Assembly: GCF_038002165.1 (NCBI RefSeq)
Contig: NZ_JBBOBR010000001.1
Location: 248,001 to 312,000, forward strand
From: Cytobacillus sp. FSL H8-0458
GTDB lineage: Bacteria > Bacillota > Bacilli > Bacillales > Cytobacillaceae
Direction: 5' to 3'
DNA length: 64,000 nucleotides
Below the pieces are notes generated by a model, which was given only the letters and a program-made list of their open reading frames with translations, did no database searches and was not told the DNA's origin. Numbering within the stretch: position 1 is the stretch's first letter; each line of letters begins with the position of its first letter. Positions 38,117-47,931 of the stretch are shown piece after piece. Made by a program: the position numbers and the translations under genes.

Positions 38117-38133
38117 TTAGGCAGACTGTCTAA
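38117..38133. promoter_or_regulatory. 17-bp near-perfect dyad upstream of the 6S RNA promoter
   Basis: TTAGGCAGACTGTCTAA is symmetrical about A38125 with a single G/T deviation. It lies 52 bases upstream of the 6S RNA -35 and 76 bases after aspS. It could be an operator or a weak aspS terminator hairpin; there is no real T-run. Confidence 0.3.
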
Positions 38134-38184
38134 TTTCAAGGAATGAAGTGAATAATTTGTCCATATAAGCTGCATTTCATCAGC

Positions 38185-38213
38185 TTGAAAAAGTCGAAAT
38201 CGTGTGATATGAT
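38185..38213 (+). promoter_or_regulatory. Sigma-A promoter for 6S RNA
   Basis: TTGAAA (38185-38190), 17-base spacer, TATGAT (38208-38213). The start predicted near 38220 coincides with the 5' end of the folded RNA. Confidence 0.8.
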
Positions 38214-38220
38214 CGTATCA

Positions 38221-38417
38221 ATAAATAAAGAGTCCTGATGTGTTCGTTGTAAAACCTGAAATTTTGACCAACATTATTCCTTCGGGAGTCCGGAGTTTTC
38301 CAGCAGCGTAAATGCCTCATGGATGAGGACTTACAAACGCAGGAAGCAGGACACCCACCTGCTGAGTGCGGGTTCAAAACGAGGGCATCAACAGCGACGG
38401 CACGATTGGGACTCTTT
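38221..38417 (+). ncRNA. bsrA: 6S RNA (BsrA / 6S-1 type)
   Basis: Small RNA that mimics an open promoter and holds sigma-A RNA polymerase. It sits in the aspS-tcdA (yrvM) interval, the place of B. subtilis BsrA. The ends pair: AAAGAGTCC (38227-38235) with GGACTCTTT (38409-38417), giving about 191 bases, close to the 190-base B. subtilis form. The 5' GTCCTGATGTGTT stretch resembles the known RNA, and long imperfect arms enclose a central unpaired region as the family requires. A consensus promoter precedes it, and a strong terminator lies 17 bases downstream, so a slightly longer precursor is likely. Confidence 0.9.
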
Positions 38418-38434
38418 AGTACATACGATATTGA

Positions 38435-38470
38435 AAATCCATGCCAGCGGGCATGGATTTTTTGTTTTGT
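38435..38470 (+). terminator. Terminator after 6S RNA
   Basis: A perfect 11-bp stem AAATCCATGCC/GGCATGGATTT with a four-base loop, then TTTGTTTTG. Confidence 0.9.
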
Positions 38471-38680
38471 CCTTTTTAGTATGATGGCTGAATAGAAGGT
38501 AAGTTTTAAATAAGATAACGCTGTGAACACTATTGGAGAGAAGTTTTGATTTCAGCTTAAAATGTTAATATAATTAATCCCATAGAACTACTTGCTTTAA
38601 TATTCTAGTATGATATATTCATTATCGGGTATAAGATAATACATGCTTATTAAATAACATCTGATGGAGTTGATATAAAT

Positions 38681-39442
38681 ATGCTTCACCAATTTTCCAG
38701 GAATGAATTGGCTATTGGCAAAGAAGGCCTCGAAAAAATGAAAAATAGTACCGTTGCAGTACTAGGCATCGGCGGAGTTGGTTCCTTTGCAGCGGAAGCA
38801 TTGGCGCGTTCCGGTGTTGGCCGGCTTGTGCTGGTTGATAAAGATGATGTTGATATTACAAATGTGAACAGACAGGTCATCGCTTTATTATCCACTGTCG
38901 GGAAACCAAAGGTGGATTTAATGCAAGAAAGAATCAAGGATATCAATCCTGACTGTGAAGTTATTGCTTTGAAAATGTTTTATACAGAAGAAACCTATGA
39001 GCAATTCTTTAATTACGGTCTGGACTTTGTAGTTGATGCTTCAGATACAATCGCCTATAAAATTCATCTAATAAAAGAATGCTTGAATAGAGGGATTCCA
39101 ATGATCTCAAGCATGGGTGCTGCAAATAAGATGGATCCAACCAGGTTCCAGATTGCTGATATCTTCAAAACTCATACTGACCCGATTGCTAAGGTTATCC
39201 GCACGCGCCTGAGGAAAGAAGGAATCAGAAAAGGTGTTCCGGTTGTATTTTCAGATGAAAGCCCGATTGTTATCCGGGAAGATGTCCGAAAAACAGTTGG
39301 AAAAGATGATGCTGAAATCAGAAAGGCCAAAATGCCGCCATCTTCTAACGCATTTGTTCCTTCTGTTGCAGGTTTAATCATGGCCAGCTATGTAACCAGG
39401 GAACTTTTAAGCGATATAAAAATTGCACGTGTAAATGACTAA
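38681..39442 (+). CDS. tcdA: tRNA threonylcarbamoyladenosine dehydratase
   Basis: E1/ThiF-like enzyme (B. subtilis YrvM) that uses ATP to cyclise t6A37 into ct6A on ANN-decoding tRNAs. 253 residues with an ATP-binding Rossmann motif GIGGVGSFAAEALARSGVG (about 30-48), VDKDDVDITNVNRQ and DASDTIAYK. A C-terminal PSSNAFVPSVAGLIMASYV helix is typical. No CxxC zinc pair, as usual for the TcdA branch. ATG start with a GATGGAGTTGAT site upstream. A single gene ended by a terminator. Confidence 0.93.
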   Translation: MLHQFSRNELAIGKEGLEKMKNSTVAVLGIGGVGSFAAEALARSGVGRLVLVDKDDVDITNVNRQVIALLSTVGKPKVDLMQERIKDINPDCEVIALKMFYTEETYEQFFNYGLDFVVDASDTIAYKIHLIKECLNRGIPMISSMGAANKMDPTRFQIADIFKTHTDPIAKVIRTRLRKEGIRKGVPVVFSDESPIVIREDVRKTVGKDDAEIRKAKMPPSSNAFVPSVAGLIMASYVTRELLSDIKIARVND

Positions 39443-39448
39443 AAAGAG

Positions 39449-39474
39449 ACCGGCCTTCTGCAGGCCGGTTTTTG
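39449..39474 (+). terminator. Terminator after tcdA
   Basis: ACCGGCCT/AGGCCGGT stem, five-base loop and TTTTT. Confidence 0.9.
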
Positions 39475-39505
39475 CACATTAAAATGTTCTTAAATCGCGC
39501 CCCAA

Positions 39506-40024
39506 TTAATGAACAGCTCTTTTCTCTTCTATGCTGTCATGCTTCAGCAGCTGGTCTGCTTCTTTCAGGATGCTTGCCATTTCCTCATATTGCAAAAGCT
39601 GATTTTTATATTCCGCTTCTTTTTCCTTCAACCTTTTAATTAATTGTTCATTTTGAAGTTTTAATTGCATTTGTTCTTCGTGCAAACATTTATTTTCCTT
39701 TATTTGATCTGGATCAGGCCGTGTTTTAGCAAAATTTCTTAAAAAGTTTATGACTTGAGCCAAATTGGCGGGCGGAGCAGTATCAGGAGTTTCAGGTGTT
39801 TGAGTGCCAGCAGTATTCCTTGAGCTTTTTTCGGATCCATGATCTTCTCTTTTTGTAATGACCATTTTCCATCGATATTGACAGGCTGAAACCGTACGTC
39901 CGAGCTCCGTACTAGCCTTCTTAAAGGCTGATGCTTTTGAATCGCCATTTGATGTGTATTCAAGTACTGTCTCTTCGAGTAATTGATCCTCTTCCGGCTT
40001 CCATAAGTCTTTCCGTTCCTTCAT
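39506..40024 (-). CDS. RsfA-family prespore-type transcriptional regulator
   Basis: A 172-residue protein with an N-terminal Myb/SANT-like DNA-binding domain (WKPEEDQLLEETVLEY and a later CQYRWKMV) and a C-terminal coiled coil (about 110-165, EEQMQLKLQNEQLIKRLKEKEAEY). This is the layout of B. subtilis RsfA, a sigma-F-dependent regulator that modulates sigma-F/G genes. ATG 40024 follows GAGGTGATC by six bases; the GTG at 40036 overlaps that site. It is transcribed alone, leftwards. Its targets cannot be inferred. Confidence 0.8.
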   Translation of the reverse strand: MKERKDLWKPEEDQLLEETVLEYTSNGDSKASAFKKASTELGRTVSACQYRWKMVITKREDHGSEKSSRNTAGTQTPETPDTAPPANLAQVINFLRNFAKTRPDPDQIKENKCLHEEQMQLKLQNEQLIKRLKEKEAEYKNQLLQYEEMASILKEADQLLKHDSIEEKRAVH

Positions 40025-40200
40025 TTCTTTGATCACCTCGAAAATACGATTGTTAGGCTTATCGTCACCTTAATAGATGAAAATATTCCATTCTCAGCTG
40101 GTGAAAGGTAAAATAGCAAGGAGCAAATCTAATTTTGATCCCGGCCTTAAAGATGTCTGTAAAACGGACAAACATTTCCAGCTGGGAGGAGGATGAATAC

Positions 40201-41142
40201 ATGGATACTCTTGTAGAAATACAGGAAGTTACAAAAGTGATAAAAGGAAGAACAATTATTGATTCTGTCAGCTTTGACGTGAAAAAGGGAGAGGTATTCG
40301 GTTTCCTTGGCCCAAACGGTGCAGGTAAAACCACCACTATACGAATGCTGGTGGGCTTGATCGGCATTACTTCCGGGGACATAAAAATTCTAGGCAGCAG
40401 CATTAAAACAGATTTTGAAAAAGCGGTTTCCCATATTGGAGCCATTGTAGAAAATCCTGAGATGTATAAGTTTTTGTCAGGTTATCAAAATCTCATCCAT
40501 TATGCACGAATGTCAAAAGGTGTGACAAAAGAGAAAATTGATGAGACTGTCGAGCTGGTAGGCCTGACAGATCGGATTCATGATAAAGTGAGGACATACT
40601 CACTTGGAATGAGGCAGAGACTTGGTCTGGCGCAGTGTCTATTGCATGATCCCAAAATCCTCGTTCTGGATGAGCCTACGAATGGCCTTGATCCGGCAGG
40701 CATCAGGGAAATTCGTGATCACCTGAGGATGCTTGCGAGAGACAGAGAAATGGCTGTCTTTGTTTCCAGCCATTTATTATCGGAAATGGAAATGATGTGC
40801 GACAGAATCGGCATTATCCAAAACGGGAAATTGATTGATGTTCAGTACATCAGTGATTTTGTACAGGGAAAAGAAAAAGTTTATGAAGTGGAAGTGGATG
40901 ACCCTGATCAAGCAGAAAGAATGTTAAAGGGTATATACCCCGAATTGCCTATACAGGTCACAGAAAACAGCGTGTACCTTCCACTTGTCCGTGAAGGCAT
41001 ACCTGAGATGGTAAAGGAGATGGTCCGGACAGATATTAGAATATTTGCTGTCCGTGAAGTTACCAAAACATTGGAAGATCGCTTCCTGGAAGTTACTGAG
41101 TACAAGGGAGGTGCCGAACATGCTCGGACTGATTCAAAATGA
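40201..41142 (+). CDS. ABC transporter ATP-binding protein
   Basis: ATPase of a two-gene ABC-2 type exporter. 313 residues: Walker A GPNGAGKTTTIRML (about 39-52), Q-loop near 84, signature YSLGMRQRLGLAQ (about 134-146), Walker B ILVLDEPTNGLDP and an SSHLLSEME switch His. A BcrA/bacitracin-type extension follows. ATG 40201 has GGAGGAGG upstream; a longer frame from 40135 is not supported. It overlaps the permease gene. The substrate is unknown; related systems export antimicrobial peptides or lipids. This pair is absent from this position in B. subtilis. Confidence 0.9.
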   Translation: MDTLVEIQEVTKVIKGRTIIDSVSFDVKKGEVFGFLGPNGAGKTTTIRMLVGLIGITSGDIKILGSSIKTDFEKAVSHIGAIVENPEMYKFLSGYQNLIHYARMSKGVTKEKIDETVELVGLTDRIHDKVRTYSLGMRQRLGLAQCLLHDPKILVLDEPTNGLDPAGIREIRDHLRMLARDREMAVFVSSHLLSEMEMMCDRIGIIQNGKLIDVQYISDFVQGKEKVYEVEVDDPDQAERMLKGIYPELPIQVTENSVYLPLVREGIPEMVKEMVRTDIRIFAVREVTKTLEDRFLEVTEYKGGAEHARTDSK

Positions 41143-42079
41143 ATGGATGAAGATATTTAGGCGTCCGGGGACTTATGTCATGATTGGACTGCTTTTAATC
41201 ATGGCGACTGTTGCAGGTGCCTTTATAAAATATCAGGAAAGCGGAGGGTCAGTCCCGGATAATATGGAATGGAAAAGGGGTTTGCAGACTCAAAACGAAA
41301 GCTATCAAAAACAGCTTGATGAGATGGGGGAAACGGTTCCCAGAGACATGAAGGAACAGTATCAGAGGGAGATTGCCCTTAATGAATACCGAATTCAACA
41401 TGATATATCACCGAATGAGGAGTACTCTGTCTGGGGATTTGTATCCGATACCTCACAGCTTATTGAATTTGCCGGCCTGTTTACCATCATCATTGCCGGG
41501 GGGATCGTGGCGAGTGAGTTTACATGGGGAACCATCAAACTTCTTTTGATCAGGCCTATTAAAAGAGTGAAAATCCTGGGAGCAAAGTATATCGTCGTGA
41601 TTTTGTTCGGTCTGATGCTGCTGGCCCTCCTCTTCGGATATTCAGCACTTCTGGGCAGTCTCCTCTTTGGATTGCCTGAAAAAGCAATTCCTTATTTATA
41701 TTATTACAATGGAACAGTGGAAGAACAAAGCATGGGACTTCATCTGATAGCTTATTATGGCCTTAAATCTATTAATATGCTTATGCTTGCAACTATGGCT
41801 TTTATGATTTCAGCAGTTTTCAGGAATAGCTCTCTGGCAATAGGACTTTCTCTGTTTCTGATGTTTATGGGAGGACAAGTCACAAGGCTGATTGCCATGA
41901 AGTATGATTGGGCAAAGTACAGCCTTTTTGCCAATACAGATCTTCTTCAATATTTTGAAGGAGTGCCAATGGTTCAGGGAATGACGCTTGGATTTTCGAT
42001 CATGATTATTTTTATCTACTTCCTGCTTTTCCAGGCGCTTGCATTTTATGTATTTAATAAAAGAGATGTTTCTGCTTAG
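41120..42079 (+). CDS. ABC-2 type transporter permease
   Basis: Membrane partner of the preceding ATPase: 319 residues with about six helices (first at 19-37, then a large external loop of about 80 residues, the rest after 107). IIAGGIVASEFTWGTIKLLLIRPIKR is the characteristic coupling-helix region of the BcrB/NatB-type permeases. ATG 41120 lies behind GGGAGGTGCC inside the ATPase gene (23-base overlap), so the pair is coupled. The substrate is unknown. Confidence 0.88.
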   Translation: MLGLIQNEWMKIFRRPGTYVMIGLLLIMATVAGAFIKYQESGGSVPDNMEWKRGLQTQNESYQKQLDEMGETVPRDMKEQYQREIALNEYRIQHDISPNEEYSVWGFVSDTSQLIEFAGLFTIIIAGGIVASEFTWGTIKLLLIRPIKRVKILGAKYIVVILFGLMLLALLFGYSALLGSLLFGLPEKAIPYLYYYNGTVEEQSMGLHLIAYYGLKSINMLMLATMAFMISAVFRNSSLAIGLSLFLMFMGGQVTRLIAMKYDWAKYSLFANTDLLQYFEGVPMVQGMTLGFSIMIIFIYFLLFQALAFYVFNKRDVSA

Positions 42080-42092
42080 AAGTAAATAAGAA

Positions 42093-42117
42093 AAGGTCTG
42101 GCATCGCTGCCAGACCT
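42093..42117. terminator. Hairpin between convergent permease and rarA genes
   Basis: AGGTCTGGCA/TGCCAGACCT stem with a four-base loop. A residues on the left give the minus-strand transcript a T-run (TTTTCTTATT), so it suits rarA best. Confidence 0.7.
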
Positions 42118-42121
42118 ATTG

Positions 42122-43387
42122 CTATTTAAGGAGTTTTTCATAAACTGACGCTAATGCCTGTTCAAATTTGCCTGTTTTCTTAGGCTGATAATATACCTTG
42201 TTTTTTATTCTGTCCGGCAAGTACTGCTGTTTGACCCAGCCTGTTTCATAATCGTGAGGGTACAGATAGCCGATGCCTCTTCCAAGCTCTTTTGCTCCTT
42301 TGTAGTGGGCGTCCTTCAGATGATCGGGGACTTCACCGCTTTTGCCTGCACGAATATCTGCAATGGCAGAATCCAAAGCTTTGTATGCAGAATTGGATTT
42401 TGGAGATAAGCTAAGCTCTATGACCGCATTTGCAAGCGGTATCCTTGCTTCCGGAAATCCAATTCTTTCGGCTGTTTCGACGGCTGCGAGAGTCCTGGCT
42501 CCGGCTTGGGGTGATGCCAGTCCAATATCTTCATAGGCGATAACCAGAAGTCTTCTGCTTATGCTCTGCAAATCGCCTGCTTCAATTAATCTGCCCAAAT
42601 AGTGAAGCGCAGCATTTACGTCGCTTCCGCGGATAGACTTTTGAAAACCGGATAATACATCGTAATGGGCATCCCCATCTTTATCGTGTGTAAAGCTTTT
42701 GCGCTGAATGCATTCCTCCGCAACGGACAAGTCAATCTTTATGATGCCTTCTTCATTCTCTTTTGTTGAAAGCACAGCCAGTTCCAAGGCATTAAGCGAG
42801 CTTCTGACATCGCCATTTGAAGCAGTGGCCAGATGAGTTAGTGCTTCATCCGTAAAAGCAGTTTGTTTATTGCCAAGGCCCCGTTCCTTATCCTGCAAGG
42901 CCCTTGCCAGTGCTTTTTTTATTTCATCTGCGGACAGCGGCTTCAGTTCAAAAATTTGACACCGGCTTCTGATCGCGGGATTTATTGCATGATATGGGTT
43001 GCTGGTTGTGGCGCCAATTAAAGTGATGCTGCCATTTTCCAGATAGGGAAGCAGAAAATCCTGTTTGCCTTTATCAAGCCTATGGACTTCATCCAGCAGC
43101 AGAATGACCCTTCCCGACATTTTTGCCTCTGCCGCTACCACTTCCATATCTTTTTTATTATTAGTCACTGCATTTAAAGTGCGGAAAGCATATTTGGTGC
43201 TTCCAGCAATAGCACTTGCAATCGACGTCTTGCCTATACCTGGAGGCCCGTACAGAATCATGGATGAGAGCTGCTTAGCCTGCACCATGCGATAAATAAT
43301 TTTTCCTTCTGAAACAAGATGCTCCTGGCCGATGATTTCATCTATCATTCTCGGCCTCATCCGGAATGCAAGAGGTTTAATGTTCAA
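42122..43387 (-). CDS. rarA: Replication-associated recombination protein RarA (MgsA)
   Basis: AAA+ ATPase of the RarA/WRNIP1 family that acts at stalled replication forks. 421 residues, the same as B. subtilis. Walker A GPPGIGKTSIASAIAG (about 45-60), Walker B LLDEVHRLDKGKQDF, sensor 1 IGATTSNPYHAINPA, and the MgsA C-terminal oligomerisation region (AYEDIGLASPQAG, LPDRIKNKVYYQPKKTG) are present. TTG 43387 gives MNIKPLAFRMRP, matching the family's N-terminus, with a GGAGTG site; the in-frame ATG at 43444 adds 19 unsupported residues. Confidence 0.95.
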   Translation of the reverse strand: MNIKPLAFRMRPRMIDEIIGQEHLVSEGKIIYRMVQAKQLSSMILYGPPGIGKTSIASAIAGSTKYAFRTLNAVTNNKKDMEVVAAEAKMSGRVILLLDEVHRLDKGKQDFLLPYLENGSITLIGATTSNPYHAINPAIRSRCQIFELKPLSADEIKKALARALQDKERGLGNKQTAFTDEALTHLATASNGDVRSSLNALELAVLSTKENEEGIIKIDLSVAEECIQRKSFTHDKDGDAHYDVLSGFQKSIRGSDVNAALHYLGRLIEAGDLQSISRRLLVIAYEDIGLASPQAGARTLAAVETAERIGFPEARIPLANAVIELSLSPKSNSAYKALDSAIADIRAGKSGEVPDHLKDAHYKGAKELGRGIGYLYPHDYETGWVKQQYLPDRIKNKVYYQPKKTGKFEQALASVYEKLLK

Positions 43388-43631
43388 AGTTATCACTCCA
43401 GCCTTTTGCCGGCAGCCTGCAGTCTGCCTATCAATTTTCAGCAAAGCTTTCGCTTTCTATTTAAGATACCATAACATTTCCTGCTGCGAAATCATTTAGG
43501 CGGCAGTCGGCGAGTTCAATCCCGGCCCGCCCTTTTCCTCCTAAAATATGCTATAATGTCAAAAGTCTATAATATTACTAAGGATTTAATCTTCATATAT
43601 TAAAGCTGGTCTTGCTGGGAGCGTTGGGCTT
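43388..43631. other. Divergent intergenic region rarA / YczE-like gene
   Basis: Holds a TATAAT at 43551-43556 facing right, without a good -35. It includes a GC-rich GGCGG/CCGCC dyad at about 43500-43533. No gene is supported. Confidence 0.35.
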
Positions 43632-44318
43632 ATGTTACTGAAAAATAAAGGGCAAATCGGTCCCAGGTTTTTGGTTTATTTAATAGGGCTGCTTGTTATG
43701 AGCCTGGGGATTGTTTTGTTAATAGTAGCTGATATAGGGGCAACCCCCTGGGATGTTCTGCATGTTGGGCTATACTACCAGCTTGGACTGACGATAGGCA
43801 GCTGGTCCATCATTGTCGGTATCTTCATATTAGCTGCTGCAGCATTGATTTCAAAGGAATTTCCACAGGCCGGTGCATTCTTGAATATGATACTGATTGG
43901 TCTGTTTATTGACGCCTATTTGCTTTTGCCGTTTATGCAGACACCTAATGGGCTGGCGGGGAAAATGGCCATGTTTGGTTTTGGTATAGTTGTTTATTGC
44001 TATGGGATGGGACTGTATATTTCTGCTCAGTTCGGAGCTGGGCCGAGGGATAGCCTGATGATTGCATTGACAGAAAAAACCGGCTGGAAGGTTAGAAATG
44101 TCAGAGCCTTAATGGAAATGGCTGTGCTGACTGTTGGATGGCAGTTAGGGGGACCTGTGTTTTGGGGCACCATTGTACTCAGTTTGGCAGTCGGACCAAT
44201 TGTCGGTTCATCTTTGCCGCAATGCCAGGCTTTAACTGACCGATTTTTGGCAAAGCTTAAAGAAAGGGATGTATATGGGAATCAAAAGCTTAAAGAAAAG
44301 GATAGAGGTGCAAGCTGA
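43632..44318 (+). CDS. YczE/YitT-type integral membrane protein
   Basis: A 228-residue protein with about five to six helices. Recognisable family segments are IADIGATPWDVLHVGLYYQLG after helix one and ISAQFGAGPRDSLMIAL after helix four, an internal repeat typical of the YczE group. Function is unknown. A GGGAG site precedes the ATG by about ten bases. Its TGA overlaps the cymR start (TGATG), so the two are co-translated; that link to a cysteine regulator is the only functional hint, and it is weak. Confidence 0.8.
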   Translation: MLLKNKGQIGPRFLVYLIGLLVMSLGIVLLIVADIGATPWDVLHVGLYYQLGLTIGSWSIIVGIFILAAAALISKEFPQAGAFLNMILIGLFIDAYLLLPFMQTPNGLAGKMAMFGFGIVVYCYGMGLYISAQFGAGPRDSLMIALTEKTGWKVRNVRALMEMAVLTVGWQLGGPVFWGTIVLSLAVGPIVGSSLPQCQALTDRFLAKLKERDVYGNQKLKEKDRGAS

Positions 44319-44737
44319 TGAAAATATCTACTAAAGGCCGTTATGGTTTAACTATAATGATTGAATTAGCTAAAAAGCATGGGGAAGGTCCGACTTCGTT
44401 AAAATCGATTGCCCAGACGAATGACCTGTCTGAGCACTATCTGGAGCAGCTTATTGCTCCGCTTCGGAACGCCGGCCTTGTTAAAAGCATCCGCGGTGCA
44501 TACGGCGGATATATTTTAGGCAAAGAACCGACAAAAATTACCGCCGGGGATATCATCAGAGTTCTTGAAGGGCCCATCAGTCCAGTGGAAGGAATTGAAG
44601 ATGAGGAGCCTGCAAAGAGAGAACTATGGATGCGAATTCGTGATGCTGTGAAAGATGTGCTTGATAACACAACGCTTGAAGATCTTGCCAGCCATACAGA
44701 TACCGGAGAATCGGATGCTTATATGTTTTATATTTAG
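44318..44737 (+). CDS. cymR: Cysteine metabolism repressor CymR
   Basis: An Rrf2-family winged-helix repressor of 139 residues. In B. subtilis CymR pairs with CysK (the corepressor sensor of O-acetylserine) to repress sulfur uptake and cysteine synthesis genes. The N-terminus KISTKGRYGLTIMIELAK and the recognition helix region LSEHYLEQLIAPLRNAGLVKS followed by a GAYGGYILG wing are clear. No Fe-S cysteine cluster is present, as expected for CymR. ATG overlaps the upstream stop; GATAGAGGTG is the ribosome binding site. iscS follows. Confidence 0.93.
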   Translation: MKISTKGRYGLTIMIELAKKHGEGPTSLKSIAQTNDLSEHYLEQLIAPLRNAGLVKSIRGAYGGYILGKEPTKITAGDIIRVLEGPISPVEGIEDEEPAKRELWMRIRDAVKDVLDNTTLEDLASHTDTGESDAYMFYI

Positions 44738-44805
44738 GCCTTAATCAGGGAATAATTTTCGTGGAAAATACAAGCAGCAGGACGAAATGAAGTAGGTGGA
44801 ATAAT

Positions 44806-45948
44806 TTGGAAAGAATATATCTTGACCATGCGGCAACTTCGCCAATGCATCCTGAAGTGATTGAACGGATGACTGAAGTCATGAAATCTGAATATGGAAA
44901 TCCTTCAAGCATTCATCATTTCGGGAGGAGTGCACGCCATATTGTCGATGAAGCAAGATCTGCTTTAGCAAACAGTATTGGTGCAAAAGCCAATGACATT
45001 ATTTTTACAGGCGGCGGAACAGAAGCTGATAATCATGCGATTTTTGGAACGGCTGAATCCTGCCGCCATAGGGGCAAACACATTATCACAACTCAAATTG
45101 AACATCATGCGGTTTTGCATGCATGTGAGGAGCTTGAAAGACAGGGCTTTGAGGTAACGTATTTGCCTGTTGATCCAAATGGGCGTGTTTCGGTAAAGGA
45201 CGTAGAACATGCCTTGCGGGATGATACCATTCTTGTAACCATCATGTACGGAAATAATGAAATAGGGACTCTTCAGCCGATTAAGGAAATAGGCGGGTTA
45301 TTGGCAGAGCACCCTGCCAAATTCCATACTGATGCTGTTCAGGCATATGGGCTTGAAAAAATTGATGTGCAGGAATTGAGAGTGGATTTGCTTTCCGTCT
45401 CCGCCCATAAAATCAATGGCCCAAAAGGGATTGGCTTTTTATACGCCCATCCTGATGTGAAGCTTTCTTCGAGGCTATTTGGCGGTGAACAAGAAAGGAA
45501 GCGCCGGGCAGGGACGGAAAATGTTCCATCTATTGCAGGCTTCCAGGAGGCTGTCCGGATCACTCAGAAGGACATGGAAGCTAAGCGGGAAGAGCTGCTT
45601 TCTTTTAAGATGCTGTTCATGGATAAACTGAAGCAGGAAGATGCTGTTTTTGAGCTGAACGGATTGCTTGATTATTCCCTTCCTCATGTTTTAAACTTAA
45701 GCTTTCCCGGAACAAATGTTGAAGCCATGCTGGTCAATCTTGATTTGGCTGGAATAGCAGCATCAAGCGGGTCGGCCTGTACTGCAGGCTCCATCGATCC
45801 ATCCCATGTTCTTGTCAGCATGTTTGGAAAAGGGTCAGATAAACTGCAAAATTCCATACGTTTCAGCTTCGGCCTTTTTAATACAAAAGAACAAGTCGAA
45901 AAAGCAGCAGAACAAACAGCCAAAATCGTGAAGCGGCTGGCTAAATAG
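44806..45948 (+). CDS. iscS: Cysteine desulfurase (IscS-type, YrvO)
   Basis: PLP enzyme that releases sulfur from cysteine as a persulfide and passes it to MnmA for tRNA thiolation. 380 residues. DHAATSP at the N-terminus, the ATH-like pocket, PLP lysine in SVSAHKINGPKG (about 193-204), GGEQERKRRAGTEN and the catalytic cysteine in SSGSACTAGS (about 320-329) are all present. Start TTG behind a GTAGGTGG site. mnmA is next, as in B. subtilis, and the two proteins form a dedicated 2-thiouridine pathway. Confidence 0.95.
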   Translation: MERIYLDHAATSPMHPEVIERMTEVMKSEYGNPSSIHHFGRSARHIVDEARSALANSIGAKANDIIFTGGGTEADNHAIFGTAESCRHRGKHIITTQIEHHAVLHACEELERQGFEVTYLPVDPNGRVSVKDVEHALRDDTILVTIMYGNNEIGTLQPIKEIGGLLAEHPAKFHTDAVQAYGLEKIDVQELRVDLLSVSAHKINGPKGIGFLYAHPDVKLSSRLFGGEQERKRRAGTENVPSIAGFQEAVRITQKDMEAKREELLSFKMLFMDKLKQEDAVFELNGLLDYSLPHVLNLSFPGTNVEAMLVNLDLAGIAASSGSACTAGSIDPSHVLVSMFGKGSDKLQNSIRFSFGLFNTKEQVEKAAEQTAKIVKRLAK

Positions 45949-45989
45949 ATATGATGATGGAAACATGCACATTTAAGCGTGCTTTCTGA

Positions 45990-47123
<1,134 letters not shown>

Positions 47124-47134
47124 GAAAAGACGGA

Positions 47135-47165
47135 CCCCGATTCTTATCAAAGGATCGGGGTTTTA
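47135..47165 (+). terminator. Terminator after mnmA
   Basis: CCCCGAT/ATCGGGG stem (inner A/T pairs extend it), then TTTTATT. Confidence 0.85.
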
Positions 47166-47238
47166 TTACGGGAATAGAAGACAGCGGAAAAGGTGAAATC
47201 AAATATGCTATACTTTGATTTGAATGGAGTGATGAATT

Positions 47239-47904
47239 ATGGATAAAAACCAAATGGGTATTCGATATATGCAAGAAGGAAAATGGGAAGAAGCAGCGAA
47301 GGTTTTTATGGAAGCAATTGAAGAAAATCCAACCGATCCAGTTTCATATATTAACTTTGGAAATGTGCTATCTGCTGTCGGAGAAAACGAAAAAGCGCTG
47401 AAGTTCTATGAGAAAGCAATAGGGCTTGATGAAAATGCCGGTGCAGCTTACTACAGTGCGGGAAATTTATATTATGAATTACAGCAGTTTGATGAAGCTA
47501 AAAAGATGTTTGAAACAGCATTGCAAAAAGGCCTGGAAACCGCTGATAATTTCTTCATGCTGGGCATGTCCCTTACAGCCCTTGATCAGGGCAGACTGGC
47601 TTTGCCTTATTTGCAGCGAAGTGCGGAGTTAAATGAAAATGACGCCGAAGCACATTTCCAATATGGATTATGCCTGGCACAGCTGGATTACATTGATGAA
47701 GCTATCGGGCAGATGGAAAAGTGCATTGAAATTGAGCCGGAGCATGCAGATGCTTATTACAATCTTGGGGTAGCATATGGATTTAAAGAAGACGAAAATG
47801 AAGCACTTACTTACTTTAATAAGGCACTGGAAATTCAGCCGGACCATATGCTTGCGGGCTATGGAAAAAAGCTGATTGAAAAGGGCGGCAGCGAATTGAA
47901 TTAA
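47239..47904 (+). CDS. TPR repeat protein (YrrB-like)
   Basis: A 221-residue protein built almost wholly of six tetratricopeptide repeats (for example WEEAAKVFMEAIEENPTDPV, NEKALKFYEKAIGLDENAG and NEALTYFNKALEIQPDHM), expected to form a right-handed superhelix that binds a partner. B. subtilis YrrB has the same position between mnmA and recD2. No catalytic motif; the partner is unknown. The ATG has a weak upstream site (GGAGTGATGAATT). recD2 starts 27 bases after its stop and is probably co-transcribed. Confidence 0.88.
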   Translation: MDKNQMGIRYMQEGKWEEAAKVFMEAIEENPTDPVSYINFGNVLSAVGENEKALKFYEKAIGLDENAGAAYYSAGNLYYELQQFDEAKKMFETALQKGLETADNFFMLGMSLTALDQGRLALPYLQRSAELNENDAEAHFQYGLCLAQLDYIDEAIGQMEKCIEIEPEHADAYYNLGVAYGFKEDENEALTYFNKALEIQPDHMLAGYGKKLIEKGGSELN

Positions 47905-47931
47905 AGTGGTTTTAAGGGGGAGGGAATGGAA

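Noticed and set aside
43494-43535. tRNA-like T-arm sequence (GAGTTCAATCC) in the rarA/YczE-like gap
   Set aside because: Flanking bases do not form a T-stem, and no acceptor, D or anticodon arms can be built.
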